Assembly (NCBI GenBank): GCA_035556735.1
Contig: DATMFF010000013.1
Span: 62,001 to 126,000 of the forward strand
DNA length: 64,000 nt
Direction of reading: 5' to 3'
Origin: CANJBX01 sp035556735
Lineage (GTDB): Bacteria > Pseudomonadota > Alphaproteobacteria > Rhizobiales > Xanthobacteraceae
Shown here: positions 62,455 to 64,000 of the stretch, one piece after another
Layout: the number at the start of each line of letters is the position of its first letter
Position numbering within the stretch: position 1 is the stretch's first letter
Notes under the pieces: generated by a model
Seen by the model: only the letters and a program-made list of their open reading frames with translations
Told to the model about the DNA's origin: nothing
Database searches by the model: none
Made by a program: the position numbers and the translations under genes

Positions 62455-63027
62455 ATGCCTCGCACTTTAAGAAAATCGTTCTTCGCGCGCAGCGTCCATG
62501 CGGTCGCGCCTGACCTGATCGGCGCCACGCTGCTCGTCGGCGGCGTCGGCGGCACCATCGTCGAGGTCGAGGCCTATCACCACACCGATCCGGCGGCGCA
62601 CAGCTATCGCGGCCCGACGCCGCGCAATGCCGTGATGTTCGGCCCGCCCGGCTTCGCCTACGTCTATCGTTCCTACGGCATCCATTGGTGCCTGAATTTC
62701 GTCTGCGAGCCGGCCGGCAGCGCGAGCGCCGTGCTGCTCCGCGCGCTCGCGCCGACGGACGGGCTCGATCGCATGCGCCGCCGGCGCGGCCTGCGCGACG
62801 AGCGCGCCCTCTGCTCGGGCCCGGGCAAGCTCACCGAGGCGCTCGGCGTGACCGGAGCCCACAACGGCCTGCCGCTCGATCATCCCCCGTTCGTCCTGCT
62901 CGCGCGCAAAGGAACCGCGGACGTCGTCGCGGGGCCGCGCATCGGGATCACCAAGGCGGTCGACCTGCCCTGGCGCTACGGGTTGAAAGGCTCGCCGTTC
63001 CTGAGCAGGCCGATGACGGCCGCCTGA
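62455..63027 (+). CDS. 3-methyladenine DNA glycosylase (AAG/Mpg type)
   Basis: A 190-residue alkyladenine DNA glycosylase. It flips out and removes alkylated or deaminated purines. The core EVEAYHHTDPAAHSYRGPTPRNAVMFGP includes the catalytic Glu and DNA-contacting residues, followed by FAYVYRSYGIHWCLNFVCEP and GPGKLTEALGV. ATG 62455 is chosen over the frame-open 62404 because MPRTLRKSFFARSVHAVAPDLIGATLL is the expected N-terminus. It is divergent from ilvD. Confidence 0.92.
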   Translation: MPRTLRKSFFARSVHAVAPDLIGATLLVGGVGGTIVEVEAYHHTDPAAHSYRGPTPRNAVMFGPPGFAYVYRSYGIHWCLNFVCEPAGSASAVLLRALAPTDGLDRMRRRRGLRDERALCSGPGKLTEALGVTGAHNGLPLDHPPFVLLARKGTADVVAGPRIGITKAVDLPWRYGLKGSPFLSRPMTAA

Positions 63028-63082
63028 CGAACCGAGGCGGTCACCGCGCGTTCACCGGCATCCCCCGAATGCGGAGAGCGCC

Positions 63083-63292
63083 ATGGCGAGCAAGAACCCA
63101 CACCATCATACCCAGAAGATGCGGCAGCGCCTGCGCGAACTGAAAGACCATCTGCGCGAGGACATCGCGGCCGTCGACGAACCGCAGCTCAAGGCAATGT
63201 TTGAGACCGCCGCCGAAGTCCTTGGCGGATTGGAAAAAGCCTTCGGCGACTACGAGCAGAAGAACGAACCGGCCTGGCGCCCGTCCGCCTGA
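63083..63292 (+). CDS. Hypothetical small helical protein
   Basis: A 69-residue highly charged protein with an N-terminal HHH stretch and a helical body (MRQRLRELKDHLREDIAAVDEPQLKAMFETAAEVLGGLEKAFGDYEQK). GGAG lies 7 bases before the ATG. It follows the glycosylase gene by 55 bp. No domain is recognised; comparable small proteins are common in Bradyrhizobium-like genomes. Confidence 0.6.
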   Translation: MASKNPHHHTQKMRQRLRELKDHLREDIAAVDEPQLKAMFETAAEVLGGLEKAFGDYEQKNEPAWRPSA

Positions 63293-63297
63293 CCTCC

Positions 63298-64000
63298 TCA
63301 GCTCCCGGCGCGGAACGCCGGATCGAAGCCGAGCTCGCGCCGCGCCTTCGCGATCGAAACCTCGCCGTCGTCCTCGGCGATGTTGTAGATGCCCGCTCCG
63401 CCGCGCGTGAGGGCCAGCAGCGCGGCCTGCGCCGCCGCGTCCACGTGCAGGAAGCCGCGGCCGGTCGGCTTCTCGGCCCAGGTGCCCGGTCCGTACAGCC
63501 GTCCGTAGCGCAGCACGATCCCCTCGAGCCCGGGCGTTCCCGTCACCGCGCTCTCCAGCGCATGAACGCCGCGCGCGGAAATGGTGTCGGGCGGCACCAG
63601 CGGATCCTCCTCGACGTGCGGCTCGCGCCCCGGCGCGTAGATGAAGGAGATGCTCTGCGCGATCATGCGCCGCGCGCCCGCCGCCTTGGCCGCGGCGATG
63701 AGGTTTTCCGTACCCTCGATGCGGATGCGGGCATTGGCCGCGAGCGAGGCCGCGATGGCGTCTGCGTTCGAGCTGTCCGGCAGGTCGGTGAGTTGGTGGA
63801 TCACCACCTCCGGGCGCGTGGCGACGACCGCCGCCTTGAGCGCCTCGCCGTCGAACACGTCGACCACCGCCGCCTTGGCGCCGGCCTGCACGAGCGCGTC
63901 GGCCTTGGCGGCCGAGCGCGTCGTGCCCGTCACCTCGTGGCCGGCGGCGGCCAGCAGGCGCACGAGCGGACGCCCGATCACGCCGGTCGCACCGGCCAGA
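63298..64000 (-). CDS. NAD(P)-dependent epimerase/dehydratase family protein (5' end cut)
   Basis: An extended SDR-type oxidoreductase truncated by the right edge. The last codons before the edge read GATGVIGR, the tail of the Rossmann TGxxGxxG motif, so the protein continues off the window. VDVFDGEALKAAV, SISFIYAPG, GLEGIVLRYGRLYGPGT (the C-terminal substrate region) and a degenerate YxxxK region (no clear Tyr-Lys pair visible near EDPLVPPDT) follow. It is convergent with the small hypothetical gene, 5 bp apart. The substrate is unknown. Confidence 0.82.
   Translation of the reverse strand, partial: LAGATGVIGRPLVRLLAAAGHEVTGTTRSAAKADALVQAGAKAAVVDVFDGEALKAAVVATRPEVVIHQLTDLPDSSNADAIAASLAANARIRIEGTENLIAAAKAAGARRMIAQSISFIYAPGREPHVEEDPLVPPDTISARGVHALESAVTGTPGLEGIVLRYGRLYGPGTWAEKPTGRGFLHVDAAAQAALLALTRGGAGIYNIAEDDGEVSIAKARRELGFDPAFRAGS

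Overview
The window is 64 kb of high-GC (mid-60s percent by eye) bacterial chromosome from an alphaproteobacterium, most likely a member of the Hyphomicrobiales near Bradyrhizobium, Rhodopseudomonas or Pseudolabrys. The clues are an Omp25/Omp31-type porin between ssb and uvrA, alphaproteobacterial LexA boxes (GTTC-N7-GTTC), a DUF1127 gene, a DUF2336-PilZ protein, an ExoR-like protein, the ErpA/Dgt/ArgS/SPOR/NagZ/ScpAB/Tat gene order, and palindromic GAGCATGATC repeats of the Rhizobiales type. No rRNA, tRNA, CRISPR array, prophage or intact insertion sequence was recognised.

Region 1 (1-7.7 kb): the end of a nucleoside phosphorylase; a two-gene ECF41 unit (carboxymuconolactone decarboxylase plus a sigma factor with a fused C-terminal domain) behind a perfect ECF41-type promoter; then ssb, an outer-membrane beta-barrel gene and uvrA, with two SOS boxes; then a small gene pair that looks like a toxin-antitoxin module.

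Region 2 (7.7-29 kb) is accessory metabolism and envelope genes in short, often single-gene units: LLM flavin oxidoreductase, HAD hydrolases, an extradiol dioxygenase-like protein, a solitary tricarboxylate-transporter binding protein, a TRIC channel, enoyl-CoA hydratase, an orphan ATPase, esterases, a K+ channel with a zinc ribbon, a frameshifted SPW-repeat protein, GST, a DTW tRNA-modifying enzyme, a CcdA/thioredoxin pair, a lytic transglycosylase, a decayed IS5-family transposase beside a B3 metallo-beta-lactamase, a FAD monooxygenase and a DJ-1/PfpI protein. Decayed genes and palindromic intergenic repeats are concentrated here.

Region 3 (29-45 kb) is conserved housekeeping. It holds DUF1127, trmFO, an unusual kinase-like/AMP-ligase-C fusion, and the secretion block yajC-secD-secF. 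The block continues into homologues of two mitochondrial complex I assembly factors (NDUFAF3-like and NDUFAF6-like). It is followed by a DUF815 ATPase, an NlpD-like LysM/M23 lipoprotein, pcm, surE, serS and tatABC. A perfect three-copy tandem array of a 53-bp palindromic repeat abuts the end of pcm.

Region 4 (44-64 kb): a DUF2336-PilZ protein, NUDIX hydrolase, scpB-scpA-nagZ-SPOR-argS, dgt with an overlapping lipoprotein gene, divergent erpA, a two-gene RND efflux unit without an outer-membrane factor, xthA, an ExoR-like Sel1-repeat protein overlapping ilvD, an alkyladenine DNA glycosylase, and a truncated NAD-dependent epimerase at the right edge. DNA repair and nucleotide hygiene recur through the window (ssb, uvrA, xthA, glycosylase, dgt, NUDIX), as do protein export and envelope maintenance (Sec, Tat, SPOR, NlpD-like, NagZ, lytic transglycosylase).
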